Positions 25,509 to 34,300 are shown, numbered from the stretch's first letter. The stretch: 64,000 nucleotides of DNA from Erysipelotrichaceae bacterium (GCA_017550145.1 JAFZQG010000015.1:1-64000); one strand, 5' to 3'. Notes: generated by a model from the letters alone, not told the origin. A program made the numbers and translations.

Positions 25509-26073
25509 GAATGAGTTATTCAGAGCCATTCCTCTTTTTGACTCTGGGCTTACTGACAAAGAAATCAGTTCTTTTTCTGTAAAGCATAAACAGGGGAAAG
25601 GACTCGTAAGATACCTGTATGGTTATGCAGAAACCGAAGAAGAAAACAGAACCATGAGAACATATATCGTTAGAGATAATAAGAACGATGAGTTTGTAGG
25701 CTATTATTCTTTAAAAGCAGGCATGATTTCGATAAATGAACAGAGGGTTGAGGGAAAAGTGTTATTTGATACTATGCCAGGAATTGAACTAGCGAATTTC
25801 GCTGTTAACGATACATATATTTCTAGGTACGATGAAATTAAAGGATGTGGCATTATGATTTTTTATGATTTAATAATGCCGATAATATATGATGTGTCCG
25901 AAAAGATAGGGGTCAACCTTATTTATATCTTTTCTCTACCTTTTGATGCTTTGATAAACAGATATTCAAAATATGGTTTTAAAAGATTGTCTTCAGATCA
26001 GGAAAAAGCACTTCATAAAAGAGTAAAGCCAAATTATGATACAGGCTGCATATTCATGTATCAGGAATTATAA
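25498..26073 (+). CDS. GNAT-family N-acetyltransferase, possible toxin
   Basis: A 191-aa protein with GNAT features: FVGYYSLKAGMISI (beta strands), LANFAVNDTYISRYDEIKGCG with the acetyl-CoA loop R-x-x-x-x-KGCGI, and the C-terminal motif YSKYGFKRL. GNAT toxins such as TacT and AtaT acetylate aminoacyl-tRNA and are encoded just after an overlapping antitoxin. Here the upstream small gene overlaps by 11 bp and a second copy follows 13 bp downstream. The antitoxins of known GNAT systems are ribbon-helix-helix proteins, which these are not, so this is either a new pairing or a non-toxic enzyme. Confidence 0.75.
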   Translation: MITRNELFRAIPLFDSGLTDKEISSFSVKHKQGKGLVRYLYGYAETEEENRTMRTYIVRDNKNDEFVGYYSLKAGMISINEQRVEGKVLFDTMPGIELANFAVNDTYISRYDEIKGCGIMIFYDLIMPIIYDVSEKIGVNLIYIFSLPFDALINRYSKYGFKRLSSDQEKALHKRVKPNYDTGCIFMYQEL

Positions 26074-26086
26074 ACGAGGAAGAAAT

Positions 26087-26272
26087 ATGAGCAATATTAG
26101 ATATGGCAGGCCAAACATGAACAATCTCCCTTACGAATTGGGGAAAGCGATATTCGAAGAAATATTGCACTCAAAACCCGTTAATAGAGAACAGTTTAAT
26201 AAAGAAGTAGATGAGTTTAAAAAGCAGATGATTGAAGCAAGAAGAAAAGAAGATAACGAAAAATCGGAATAA
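26087..26272 (+). CDS. 61-aa small protein A-prime, paralogue of the upstream small gene
   Basis: Begins MSNIRYGRPNMNNLPYELG, then FNKEVDEFKKQMIEARRKED, and ends in a charged tail. GAGGAAGA precedes the ATG at 26087; the frame is open further upstream (26036) inside the GNAT gene but without a start signal. Nearly the same N-terminal 26 residues as the 59-aa protein, with a more diverged second half. It could be a second antitoxin, or the surviving half of a duplicated two-gene unit whose GNAT copy was lost. Confidence 0.78.
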   Translation: MSNIRYGRPNMNNLPYELGKAIFEEILHSKPVNREQFNKEVDEFKKQMIEARRKEDNEKSE

Positions 26273-26286
26273 AACGCTAGTATACC

Positions 26287-26312
26287 AAAGGACATTAATC
26301 ATGTCCTTTTCT
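26287..26312 (+). terminator. Terminator of the GNAT module
   Basis: AAAGGACAT-TAATC-ATGTCCTTTT followed by CTTCT. Confidence 0.82.
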
Positions 26313-26316
26313 TCTG

Positions 26317-26325
26317 TGCTAAAAT
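26317..26325 (+). promoter_or_regulatory. Promoter of the type IV pilus operon, very short leader
   Basis: Extended -10 TGCTAAAAT, nine bases before the ATG at 26335. The mRNA would begin 0-3 nt before the AUG and no Shine-Dalgarno is present. Confidence 0.55.
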
Positions 26326-26334
26326 AAAAAAGAT

Positions 26335-26766
26335 ATGAGAAGATTAAACAACAAGGGAAGAATATCTTTATTAGAATTAGTTATTATTATCGTTCTGATC
26401 ATAGAAGGATTTTTCCTTTTGGGCAAAGCATTTGGCTGGACTGCAGATAAGGCAACAGGTGGTGATGACCGCTTGCTGGTTAATACAGCTGAAAGCACTG
26501 CGGCGGTAAATTCCTTAAATGGTATGTGCTGTCCTGTAAGCAACTGTGGCAGTTCCGGTGAATGTGTTCACAAGATGGCCGGATGGTATGTTGGTTATTA
26601 TGATGATCTGACTCATAATATCGTTGCTTATCCTCCTAAAGGTTATAACCAGAATCAGGAGATGCGTATCAAAAACAAGAAGTATTACGGCGATCCGGGT
26701 ACGATGGTCGTACAGATAAAGTGTAAAGAAGGCGTAGTCGAGTTAGACTGGGTCAAAGGCAAATAA
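26335..26766 (+). CDS. Cys-rich pseudopilin-like protein, first gene of the pilus operon
   Basis: A 143-aa protein with a prepilin-like N-terminus: basic leader MRRLNNKG, then RISLLELVIIIVLIIEGFFLLG. The Glu is at +6 after the Gly rather than +5 and the +1 residue is Arg, so processing by PilD is uncertain. The exported part carries four cysteines in MCCPVSNCGSSGEC and one more at IKCKEG, and a conserved-looking AGWYVGYYDDLTHNIVAYPP. I do not recognise the family. Its stop codon overlaps the prepilin peptidase start by one base, which ties it to pilus assembly, perhaps as an initiating minor pilin. Confidence 0.72.
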   Translation: MRRLNNKGRISLLELVIIIVLIIEGFFLLGKAFGWTADKATGGDDRLLVNTAESTAAVNSLNGMCCPVSNCGSSGECVHKMAGWYVGYYDDLTHNIVAYPPKGYNQNQEMRIKNKKYYGDPGTMVVQIKCKEGVVELDWVKGK

Positions 26767-27542
26767 TGTTTATCAGTGAAACATGGCTGATTATATACAT
26801 ATCATGTGTTTTATTCATGTTCGGAGCAGTCTTCGGCAGTTTTATTAATTGTGTAGCCGGAAGAATCGTAGCAGGCAAAGACTGGATCAGAGGCAGGAGC
26901 TATTGCGGGAGCTGTGGACATGAATTAAGCGCTTTGGATCTGGTTCCGATCCTCAGTTATATCTTTTTAGGTGGTAAATGCCGTTATTGTCATACTCATA
27001 TAAGCGCCAGATATATGCTGACAGAATTACTTCTGGGAACGCTGTTTGTCTGGCGTTTTCTGGTGTTTAAGACCGTTGATTTTCTTATGTTCAGAGACCT
27101 GATTTTATTTGTATTACTGCTGGGTTTGTCTCTGGTTGACCTTGATTCTTATATAATTCCTGATGGTTTTATCGTTGCAGGCATCATAAACTGGCTTATA
27201 AGCATCATTTTTGTCGAAAATAAGCTGTCTTATTTCATTAAAGGCATAACCGGAGGACTGTTTATCGGAGGCGGAATCCTGGTTCTTTCTCTGATTATGG
27301 ACAAGATTCTGGGCAAGGAATCTTTAGGCGGAGGAGACGTTAAGCTTTTATTCATGGTTTGTCTCTATACAGGACCTTATATAGGCCTATTTCTTTTGTT
27401 TCTTTCGTGTGTTATCGGCTTATTATTTGTGCTATTATTAAAAAAAGGAAAGATTCCTTTTGGTCCTTCCATTAGCATGGCGGCTTTTGTTGCCGCGCTT
27501 TATGGTGAGGTGATCTTAAGGTGGTATCTTTCATTATTCTAG
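26766..27542 (+). CDS. pilD: Prepilin peptidase/N-methyltransferase PilD
   Basis: A 258-aa bifunctional A24 aspartic peptidase that cleaves and methylates prepilins at the membrane. The N-terminal methyltransferase region has the zinc-type pairs CGSC (GRSYCGSCGHEL) and CRYC. The catalytic aspartates are in SLVDLDSYIIPDGF and in LGGGDVKLLF. About seven or eight membrane helices. Expected substrates in this window are the pilins at 463, 33872, 36922, 37254 and 37810. It overlaps pilM's open frame, but pilM starts at 27554. Confidence 0.95.
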   Translation: MFISETWLIIYISCVLFMFGAVFGSFINCVAGRIVAGKDWIRGRSYCGSCGHELSALDLVPILSYIFLGGKCRYCHTHISARYMLTELLLGTLFVWRFLVFKTVDFLMFRDLILFVLLLGLSLVDLDSYIIPDGFIVAGIINWLISIIFVENKLSYFIKGITGGLFIGGGILVLSLIMDKILGKESLGGGDVKLLFMVCLYTGPYIGLFLLFLSCVIGLLFVLLLKKGKIPFGPSISMAAFVAALYGEVILRWYLSLF

Positions 27543-27553
27543 GGAAAATTTAT

Positions 27554-28534
27554 ATGGCAAACATACTGGGGATTGAAATCGGAAACAAGACGGTCAAAGT
27601 CGTCGAAATCAAAGGTAATACCTTGAAGAACTTTGCGGTGGTTGACCTTCCCGACAATATCGTCGTAAACAATGAACTGATTGCTTTTGAAGCAATGGGC
27701 GATCTGCTTAAGGATATTGTCAGAGAACACAGAATGTCGACCAGAAGAGCCGCGCTGGTACTGCCTGATACGGCAGTTTATCTGAGAAGGATGGTCTTAC
27801 CGGCCATGAATGAAAAACAGCTGGCAGTAAACATGCCTTATGAGTTTAAGGATGTTCTGTCAGAAGAAAAAGACAAGTACATTTACGATTATTCCATGAT
27901 CGGATACCGCAAAGATGAAGAAGACAAGGTAACGGAAATGGAACTTTTAGGCGCTGTAGCAAATAGAGGTTTAATCGAAAAGTATCAGGAAATGTTCAAG
28001 AGAGCCGGATTGAAACTTGTTAAGGCTGGTCCGAGAGAAACAGCATTAAGTTGCCTGGTCAACATTCTCAACGAAGACAGCGAAAAGAAAGACTTCGCAA
28101 TACTTGACATAGGCTATAAATCAACCAAAGTCGAGATCTTCAAAGAAGGTGTCTATGAAGTAACCAGAACTATCGATTCCGGTGCGGAAGATATCGTTAA
28201 TGTTGTTTCGGAAGTCTTTGATGTTGATCCGCATGTCGCTTCAACATTCTTAGAGACAAATAAAGATAACGTTCAGGAAAATGAAAAGTGTGTCGATATT
28301 TATTCTAGTATCGCTACTGAAGTTATGCGTGTCATGAACTATTACAGTTTTGAAAACAGAGATTCAACTCTGGATACTTTATACTACTGTGGTGGCGGTA
28401 GTTATATTCCTAGATTTATTGAAGAAATCAAGGAAATGGTTTCGTTAGAACTTGAACCTTTATCATCACTTTCAGAAGTCGATAAAGATGCAATCGGTAA
28501 GTGTGCTCCTGCTATTGGAGCTTGTTATGAATAG
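27554..28534 (+). CDS. pilM: Type IV pilus assembly protein PilM
   Basis: A 326-aa actin-like cytoplasmic ATP-binding protein. LGIEIGNKTVKVVEI is the phosphate-1 loop; FAILDIGYKSTKVEIF the second; YYCGGGSYIPRF near the C-terminus matches the adenosine motif. PilM binds the short cytoplasmic tail of PilN and links the inner-membrane ring to the motor. AGGGAA precedes ATG 27554; the frame continues upstream into pilD but has no better start. pilN follows after 9 bp. Confidence 0.92.
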   Translation: MANILGIEIGNKTVKVVEIKGNTLKNFAVVDLPDNIVVNNELIAFEAMGDLLKDIVREHRMSTRRAALVLPDTAVYLRRMVLPAMNEKQLAVNMPYEFKDVLSEEKDKYIYDYSMIGYRKDEEDKVTEMELLGAVANRGLIEKYQEMFKRAGLKLVKAGPRETALSCLVNILNEDSEKKDFAILDIGYKSTKVEIFKEGVYEVTRTIDSGAEDIVNVVSEVFDVDPHVASTFLETNKDNVQENEKCVDIYSSIATEVMRVMNYYSFENRDSTLDTLYYCGGGSYIPRFIEEIKEMVSLELEPLSSLSEVDKDAIGKCAPAIGACYE

Positions 28535-28543
28535 AGGTGGCTT

Positions 28544-29131
28544 ATGAATCTGAATAAAGAAATATCATTCAAGAAGAATAAGAATAATCTTCCTTCAAAA
28601 ACATCTATCAACTTCATTGTTGATACAGAAACAAAGACTAATCGTATTTCGATTGTTTCTTTTTTGATTTTCCTTGTATTGTTAGGTTTATTTACCAAGT
28701 TTGCGGTATTAGATCCATTAGCTAAAGTTGCGAAAGCTGAAAGAGAATATAGAGCGGCTGAAAAACAGCTTGATGTCTACCGAAATGAATTAGTCAATTA
28801 TGGAGAAGTAGCAGCTGAATATAACGAAAAAGTCGGTACTTTCCTTACTGATGATGAGAGGTCTTATCTTGACCGTACCGATATATTACAGATGGTCAAG
28901 GAAGATATTTTCCGTTATGTGAATGTCAGAAGTATTTCTATTTCCGGCAATGTTGTCAGAGTTTCAACTGCAACTACAACTATGGATAAGATTTCTGATA
29001 TCGTTCAGGTTTTGCTTAATGACTCCAGAGTCTCTTATGTAACACCTAAGACTACAAAAGTCGATAATGATGCAAGCGAAAATGTAACCGCTGATCTGGA
29101 GATCGGTTACAGAGGAAAGACAGGTGAATAA
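28544..29131 (+). CDS. pilN: PilN-like pilus alignment protein
   Basis: A 195-aa bitopic membrane protein: 35 cytoplasmic residues containing KTSINFIVDTETK, one helix (about 36-56, ISIVSFLIFLVLLGLFTKF), a coiled-coil stretch (AKAEREYRAAEKQLDVYRNEL) and a ferredoxin-like outer domain. The classical PilN tail INLLP appears only loosely as INFIV. Identity comes mainly from position between pilM and a PilO-like gene and from topology. GAGGTGG precedes the ATG. Confidence 0.8.
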   Translation: MNLNKEISFKKNKNNLPSKTSINFIVDTETKTNRISIVSFLIFLVLLGLFTKFAVLDPLAKVAKAEREYRAAEKQLDVYRNELVNYGEVAAEYNEKVGTFLTDDERSYLDRTDILQMVKEDIFRYVNVRSISISGNVVRVSTATTTMDKISDIVQVLLNDSRVSYVTPKTTKVDNDASENVTADLEIGYRGKTGE

Positions 29132-29134
29132 GAT

Positions 29135-29713
29135 ATGTTAAACCGTGGTTTTTCAGTCAGAGAAAAGGTTCTATTAGTGTTGTGTGCTGTTATTGGTTTA
29201 GGTATTTTTTATTACGAAATAGCTTATAAATCTTTTAAGAATTCTCTGGAAGCCTATGATATTAGTAATATCCAGAACGAAACTGTCATCTTACAGGCTC
29301 AAGTCTCCAATAAGAGAATGATGGAACAGTATCTGATCGATCATAAGAACGATACTTATGGTGAGTTGGCGCTCTACAACAACCTGTCAAAAGAAATCAG
29401 TGAGCTTTCTATGATTTTTGACGGTATTGATAATCTATCGATTTCCTGGTCGGATCCGACCTTATTGAATACAACAGTAAGAAGAAACGCAAACGTTTCT
29501 TTCACGACTGTTGGATATCAGAAAGTTGTTGATCTGGTTAAAGCGATTCATAATTGCAAATATCGTTGTTTGATTTCTGATCTAAGTATTTCAACTAACA
29601 GAGATGAAGTGTTGGATGATAACAGCGATGTTAAAGTAAATATTGTTATTACTTTCTTCGAAACAATTGATGATAATACAAATCTTGAAGGTTTGACGGT
29701 TTTAAGTAATTAA
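29135..29713 (+). CDS. pilO: PilO-like pilus assembly protein
   Basis: A 192-aa bitopic protein with one N-terminal helix (about 11-28, VLLVLCAVIGLGIFYY), a helical segment and a C-terminal alpha/beta domain, the PilO/GspM arrangement. It should form a heterodimer with the PilN-like protein on the outer face of the membrane. Primary sequence is weakly conserved in this family, so the order M-N-O-B-T-C is the main support. AGGTG lies before the ATG, 3 bp behind pilN. Confidence 0.78.
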   Translation: MLNRGFSVREKVLLVLCAVIGLGIFYYEIAYKSFKNSLEAYDISNIQNETVILQAQVSNKRMMEQYLIDHKNDTYGELALYNNLSKEISELSMIFDGIDNLSISWSDPTLLNTTVRRNANVSFTTVGYQKVVDLVKAIHNCKYRCLISDLSISTNRDEVLDDNSDVKVNIVITFFETIDDNTNLEGLTVLSN

Positions 29714-29726
29714 GGGAGATTAAGAC

Positions 29727-31403
29727 ATGAAAGCTAAAAGATTAGGTGACATACTGGTCGAAAGTGGTGTTCTGACCAATGAAGATATCGAAAAAGCCCT
29801 TGAATTACAGAAGGGTACAAATAAACGTCTTGGTGAAATACTGATCGATGAAAAGTTCATTACCGAAACGCAATTCATCGATTCTTTAAGAATGCAGTTG
29901 GGTATTGATTTTATTGATTTAGGTAAAGCTCAGATTGACCCAGCATTAACTGCGTTAATTCCTAAAAATATTGCCAGACAGTATCGTGTAGTTCCGGTTA
30001 AACTGGTTGCGGATAGGCTATACATTGCCATGGAAGATCCGATGAACTTCCGTGCCGTTGAAGCTGTAAAAGAAGTTTCTCATAAACGTGTAACTGTTAT
30101 GATTGCCTATCGTGAGGCAATTGAAAGAGCTTTGGCAGTTCTTTATGAAAACGAAGGTGCCAATATAGCTATACAGGAGATGAAGGAGGAACAGGGACTT
30201 GTTTCTATTGAAGAAAGAAGTGCTGAAACTGAGAATTCTAACGCTCCGACAGTTAAGCTGGTTAACTCCATCCTCGAAAGAGGTATTGTTGAGAAGGCAT
30301 CAGATGTTCATATTGAACCTCGTGAAAATGATATGCGTGTTCGTATCAGAGTTGATGGCCGTCTGACAGAAATATTAACAATACCAAAGAATCTTCAAGG
30401 TGCTGTTGTATCTCGTTTGAAGGTAATGTCCAATATGAACGTTACCGAAAGAAGAATTCCTCAGGATGGCAGAGCTGTAGTAAGATCTTCTACTGGCAAG
30501 GATATCGACCTTCGTGTTAACACTTTGCCAACCATTTTTGGCGAAAAAGTAGTTATCCGTTACTTATGGAGAGACTCAACAACTTTAACCAGAAAAGGAA
30601 TCGGTATTACTGATAAAGATTCTGAGAAGTTTGATCGTATCATTAAGAACTCATCCGGTTTAATTCTCATCGTTGGTCCTACTGGATCAGGTAAAACATC
30701 AACCTTATATACAATTATTCAGGAAGTTAACCAGCCTGATGTCAACATGATTTCTTTGGAAGATCCAGTTGAGTATCAGATTGACGGCGTAACTCAGGTT
30801 TCTATAAATGAAAAAGTTGGTTTGACTTTTGCTGAATGCTTGAGAGCCTGCTTAAGACAAGACCCGGATATCATCTGTGTCGGTGAGATTCGAGATGGCG
30901 AAACAGCAGAAATCGCCATGCGTGCTGCTATGACTGGCCACCTGGTTTTATCAACGATTCATACCGAAGATGCAATTAGTGCTGTCGACAGATTAAAGGA
31001 CATGGGCGTTGAACCGTTCCTGATTTCAGGATCTCTTAGAGGTGTTATTTCTCAGCGTCTGGTCAGAAAGATCTGTCCGGATTGCCGACAGGAAGTTGAA
31101 GCAGATCCGTTTACTGCCGATTTAGTAGGTATTAAAGATTACAAGAATTTCCATTTCTATAAAGGTGCCGGCTGTCACAAGTGCTTTGATTCCGGTTATC
31201 GTGGACGTACCGGTATCTTTGAAATACTTACACTGAATTCAGAGCTTCGTGATGCAATCAATTCCGGTGTTCCTTCAAGCGAATTACGTAAAATGATTTA
31301 TTCATCAGACTTTACACCGATGATTGTTAATGCAAGACAACTGATTGAAGATGGTGTAACAACTGTAGAAGAAGTATTGTCTGAAGTTGCAACTATCGAA
31401 TAA
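29727..31403 (+). CDS. pilB: Pilus extension ATPase PilB
   Basis: A 558-aa GspE/PilB hexameric motor that powers pilus polymerisation. N-terminal GspE-II/MshEN domain (1-150, RLGDILVESGVLTNEDIEKA), then the ATPase core: Walker A GPTGSGKTS near 316, Asp box, Walker B VGEIRDGETAEIAM near 385 and the His box. The tetracysteine zinc site (CPDCRQ ... CHKCFDSGYRGRTGIFE) near 453-485 distinguishes extension ATPases from PilT. The MshEN domain can bind c-di-GMP in some homologues, a possible link to the EAL proteins here. GGGAG before the ATG. Confidence 0.96.
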   Translation: MKAKRLGDILVESGVLTNEDIEKALELQKGTNKRLGEILIDEKFITETQFIDSLRMQLGIDFIDLGKAQIDPALTALIPKNIARQYRVVPVKLVADRLYIAMEDPMNFRAVEAVKEVSHKRVTVMIAYREAIERALAVLYENEGANIAIQEMKEEQGLVSIEERSAETENSNAPTVKLVNSILERGIVEKASDVHIEPRENDMRVRIRVDGRLTEILTIPKNLQGAVVSRLKVMSNMNVTERRIPQDGRAVVRSSTGKDIDLRVNTLPTIFGEKVVIRYLWRDSTTLTRKGIGITDKDSEKFDRIIKNSSGLILIVGPTGSGKTSTLYTIIQEVNQPDVNMISLEDPVEYQIDGVTQVSINEKVGLTFAECLRACLRQDPDIICVGEIRDGETAEIAMRAAMTGHLVLSTIHTEDAISAVDRLKDMGVEPFLISGSLRGVISQRLVRKICPDCRQEVEADPFTADLVGIKDYKNFHFYKGAGCHKCFDSGYRGRTGIFEILTLNSELRDAINSGVPSSELRKMIYSSDFTPMIVNARQLIEDGVTTVEEVLSEVATIE

Positions 31404-31423
31404 ATAAAGAAAGATTTAATAAT

Positions 31424-32521
31424 ATGAAAACTATTGAAGAAATCGTTGCTTTAGGTAACAGTAACAATGCCAGCGATATTCATATCGCCTGTGATTCACC
31501 AGTTATGTACAGAATTGACGGTGAACTTCAGAAACTAGACGATGATGTTTTGACATATGAAGACTGCGAAAGATTAGGCGAGAGTATGGCTAAAGAACAG
31601 TTTATAAAGATGAAAGATTCCGGTGAACTGGATTTGGCTGCTACATATAATGATGTACGTGTACGTATAAATCTTTTCAGATCTAAAGGTTCTACAAGAG
31701 CCTCTTTACGTATTTTACACTCACATATTCCACAGTTAAGCACATTGGGATTACCACCTGTAGTTAATGATTTCCCTTCGTATGGTAAAGGTATTATCTT
31801 AGTAACGGGTGAAACCGGTTCAGGTAAGTCTACCACTATGGCTGCAATCTTAAACGAAATCAATCATACTCGTAGAGAACATATCATTACACTTGAAGAC
31901 CCGATAGAATACATTTATGAAAATGATAAATGTCTGATTTCTCAAAGAGAAATTGGAACAGATACCGAGAGTTATTCCGAAGGTCTTAGAGCAATTTTAA
32001 GAGAAGATCCTGATGTTATTCTGATTGGTGAAATGCGTGACTCAGTAACTATTGAAACTGCTTTAACAGCTGCCGAAACAGGTCACTTGGTTTTTGCTAC
32101 ATTACATACAAATTCGGCTGTTGATTCTGTAGATAGAATTGTAGGTACATTCCCAGCTGAAAAGCATGCCCAGGTACGTATGCAGTTATCTACAACATTA
32201 AAAGCAGTATTGTCACAGCAACTTTTAGTTAGAAAAGGCGGCAAAGGTAGAGCTGCTGCTGTCGAATGCATGGTTATGACTCCAGCCATTAAGAACCTCA
32301 TCAGAGAAGGAAATACCGCTCAGATGGAATCAGCATTATTATCGAGCGCAAACTTAGGAGCTATTACCATGGATAACTGTTTAATCAATATGGTTAAAAA
32401 TAATGTTATCGAAGCTGGTACAGCTATTGATGCAGCAAATAACGCTGAATATGTCAGACAGAATGTTGGTGGCATGAAGAGTGCATATTTTGATCCTAAA
32501 GGCGGAGGCAAGAAGATATGA
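31424..32521 (+). CDS. pilT: Pilus retraction ATPase PilT
   Basis: A 365-aa PilT-type ATPase. SDIHIACDSPVMYRIDGEL opens the N-terminal PAS-like domain; Walker A GETGSGKSTT is near 128; VILIGEMRDSVTIETALTAAETGH is the Walker B region (given here across two stretches, VILIGEMRD and TALTAAETGH); PAIKNLIREG matches the C-terminal AIRNLIRE motif that marks retraction motors. Its presence beside PilB predicts dynamic pili capable of twitching and DNA uptake. The last 4 bases overlap pilC. Confidence 0.95.
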   Translation: MKTIEEIVALGNSNNASDIHIACDSPVMYRIDGELQKLDDDVLTYEDCERLGESMAKEQFIKMKDSGELDLAATYNDVRVRINLFRSKGSTRASLRILHSHIPQLSTLGLPPVVNDFPSYGKGIILVTGETGSGKSTTMAAILNEINHTRREHIITLEDPIEYIYENDKCLISQREIGTDTESYSEGLRAILREDPDVILIGEMRDSVTIETALTAAETGHLVFATLHTNSAVDSVDRIVGTFPAEKHAQVRMQLSTTLKAVLSQQLLVRKGGKGRAAAVECMVMTPAIKNLIREGNTAQMESALLSSANLGAITMDNCLINMVKNNVIEAGTAIDAANNAEYVRQNVGGMKSAYFDPKGGGKKI

Positions 32522-33729
32522 TTACTTATAAATACTCTGCAATTTCCAAAGATGGTGCTAAAGTCAGTGGCATAATTAAAGCTATTGATGAGTATCAGGC
32601 TGTAGAAAGAGTTAAAGCTCAATATCCAGTTGTTGTAAAGATTGATGAAGTTAAGGATACATTGATGAATCAAATCCTTAATTTTGAAATTGGTAAAAAG
32701 TTTGATGCAAAAGCCTTATCTGTCATGTGCTCGCAGTTTGGAATCGTTCTTGAGAGTGGTGTGCCAATTGATGAATGTCTGAAAATGATTGCGGCTCAAA
32801 CAAAGGACAAAAAGATTAAAAAGATGCTTGAACTTTCTGCTGAAGATGTGGCTCAGGGAACGCCGATAGCTACAGCTTTTGAAAAGAATTATCCTGATCT
32901 TCCGGTAACTTTCTTGGAAACAATTAGAGCCGGCGAAGTATCTGGTACACTTGATAAATCTTTTGCATCGTTAGCTGATTTCTATGAAAGAAGTTATACT
33001 CTGGAACAGAAAGTCAGATCCGCAATGAGTTATCCTTTATTCGTTTTAGGTGTAGCGATTGTAGTTTTAATTGTTATCATGGCGTTTGTAATGCCGAAAT
33101 TTACTTCAATGTTTGATGACTTGGGTGGTGAATTACCTGGTATTACAAAATTATTAATTGCCTTTACCAATTTTTTCCAGAAATGGTGGCTATTAATTGT
33201 TGCGGTTATTATTATTCTTATAGTATCCATTATTTTGTATAAACGCTCTGATACTGGAAGAATGAAATGGGCAGAGTTAATGTTGAAACTGCCAGTAATA
33301 GGTAATTTGAATATTTTACAAGCATCAACTGAATTTGCATCTACCATGACTACACTTCTTCGAGCTGGTTTAACGGTTGGCGACGCATTAAATGTTACTA
33401 GTAAAGTAATTCAAAACTATGCGATTGCTTCTGAAGTAAAAACTATGGAAGAAAAGATCAAGACGGGTCAGGAGCTCGGTAATGTCATGAGAACCAGCAA
33501 ATACTTTCCACAGGTTTTAAAAGAAATGACTGCTGTCGGAGAAAAAACCGGTGAATTGGAAACCACACTTGATACAATCTCTACTTACTATAACAACGAA
33601 TATAACTATGCGGTAGGTAAAGCCATTGCCAAACTGGAGCCGGCAATGCTTGTGTTCTTAGCGCTGTTCGCTGGTTTCATTGTTATAGCACTGTATCTTC
33701 CTATGTTTACAATGTACGATTTGATGTAA
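32518..33729 (+). CDS. pilC: Pilus platform protein PilC
   Basis: A 403-aa GspF/PilC inner-membrane platform with two repeated cytoplasmic helical domains (about 60-180 and 265-385) and three membrane helices (about 170-195, 215-240, 370-400). Characteristic segments: MCSQFGIVLESGVPIDECL with its second-domain counterpart FASTMTTLLRAGLTVGDAL, and VTFLETIRAGEVSGTLD with EMTAVGEKTGELETTL. It couples the PilB/PilT motors to pilin insertion. Start overlaps pilT (ATGA), and GGAGG lies within the end of pilT. Confidence 0.95.
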   Translation: MITYKYSAISKDGAKVSGIIKAIDEYQAVERVKAQYPVVVKIDEVKDTLMNQILNFEIGKKFDAKALSVMCSQFGIVLESGVPIDECLKMIAAQTKDKKIKKMLELSAEDVAQGTPIATAFEKNYPDLPVTFLETIRAGEVSGTLDKSFASLADFYERSYTLEQKVRSAMSYPLFVLGVAIVVLIVIMAFVMPKFTSMFDDLGGELPGITKLLIAFTNFFQKWWLLIVAVIIILIVSIILYKRSDTGRMKWAELMLKLPVIGNLNILQASTEFASTMTTLLRAGLTVGDALNVTSKVIQNYAIASEVKTMEEKIKTGQELGNVMRTSKYFPQVLKEMTAVGEKTGELETTLDTISTYYNNEYNYAVGKAIAKLEPAMLVFLALFAGFIVIALYLPMFTMYDLM

Positions 33730-33742
33730 AACATATAAAATT

Positions 33743-33800
33743 AACGTTCTGTAAGCGGTAACATTTTTTAGTAAAAAAATATTGCAGGACGTTTTTATTT
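33743..33800 (+). terminator. Terminator or attenuator between pilC and pilA
   Basis: AACGTTCTGTAA (33743-33754) pairs with TTGCAGGACGTT, a 12-bp stem with G-U pairs and an AT-rich loop, followed by TTTTATTTT. Termination here would separate pilin expression from the assembly genes. Confidence 0.78.
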
Positions 33801-33871
33801 TATGTATACTTTATTTAGCAATATTGTTTTTTTGAATTGCGAATAATTGTTTATAAGAAAGGATTTCGAAA

Positions 33872-34300
33872 ATGAAAAAATTAAACAAAAAAGGTTTCAC
33901 ATTAGCTGAACTGTTAATCGTTGTAGCTATCATCGCCGTATTAGTAGCTATCTCTATTCCAATTTTCACAGCGCAGTTAGAGAAAGCCAGAGATGCTGTT
34001 TCTGTATCTAACATTCGTGCAGCCTACGCAGAAGCTTCTGCATCATATCTTACATCTAACGGAAAAGATGTAACCGAAGGAAGAGTTGTAGTTGATGCTG
34101 ATGCTAAAACAGCTACAGTGACTGGCGTTAATCTCAAAGGAACACAGAGCGGTTGGAGCGGTCTTGATGCAGAATTAGATGGTTTTACTCATACAACAAT
34201 GACTGATGCTATAGGTGGAGAACCAGGCACTTACACTGCAGTGTTCACTTTTAGCGATGAAGGCACTTGTACGTTAACCTCGCTTGCAGAAGAAGATTAA
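33872..34300 (+). CDS. pilA: Major type IV pilin (expressed copy)
   Basis: A 142-aa prepilin: leader MKKLNKKG, cleavage G8|F9, Glu+5 in GFTLAELLIVV, hydrophobic helix to residue 32, then QLEKARDAVSVSNIRAAYAEA and a short head of about 90 residues ending in a beta-rich GTYTAVFTFSDEGTC. AGAAAGGA precedes the ATG. It is separated from pilC by a terminator, so it is probably transcribed strongly on its own. Codons 25-32 lie in a 24-bp sequence repeated in inverted orientation in the truncated pilin at 35267-35620; recombination there would exchange the head for another one. Confidence 0.95.
   Translation: MKKLNKKGFTLAELLIVVAIIAVLVAISIPIFTAQLEKARDAVSVSNIRAAYAEASASYLTSNGKDVTEGRVVVDADAKTATVTGVNLKGTQSGWSGLDAELDGFTHTTMTDAIGGEPGTYTAVFTFSDEGTCTLTSLAEED
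33944..33967 (+). repeat. 24-bp inverted repeat, copy 1 (inside pilA codons 25-32)
   Basis: Exact 24-bp identity, in inverted orientation, to 35585-35608. It encodes VAISIPIF. Flanking positions match less well (GCCGTATTA versus GCTGTATTG upstream; alternate mismatches downstream). Confidence 0.92.

Noticed and set aside
26036-26086. N-terminal extension of the second small protein into the GNAT gene
   Set aside because: The extra 17 codons lack a ribosome site, while ATG 26087 has GAGGAAGA and matches the start of the paralogue.
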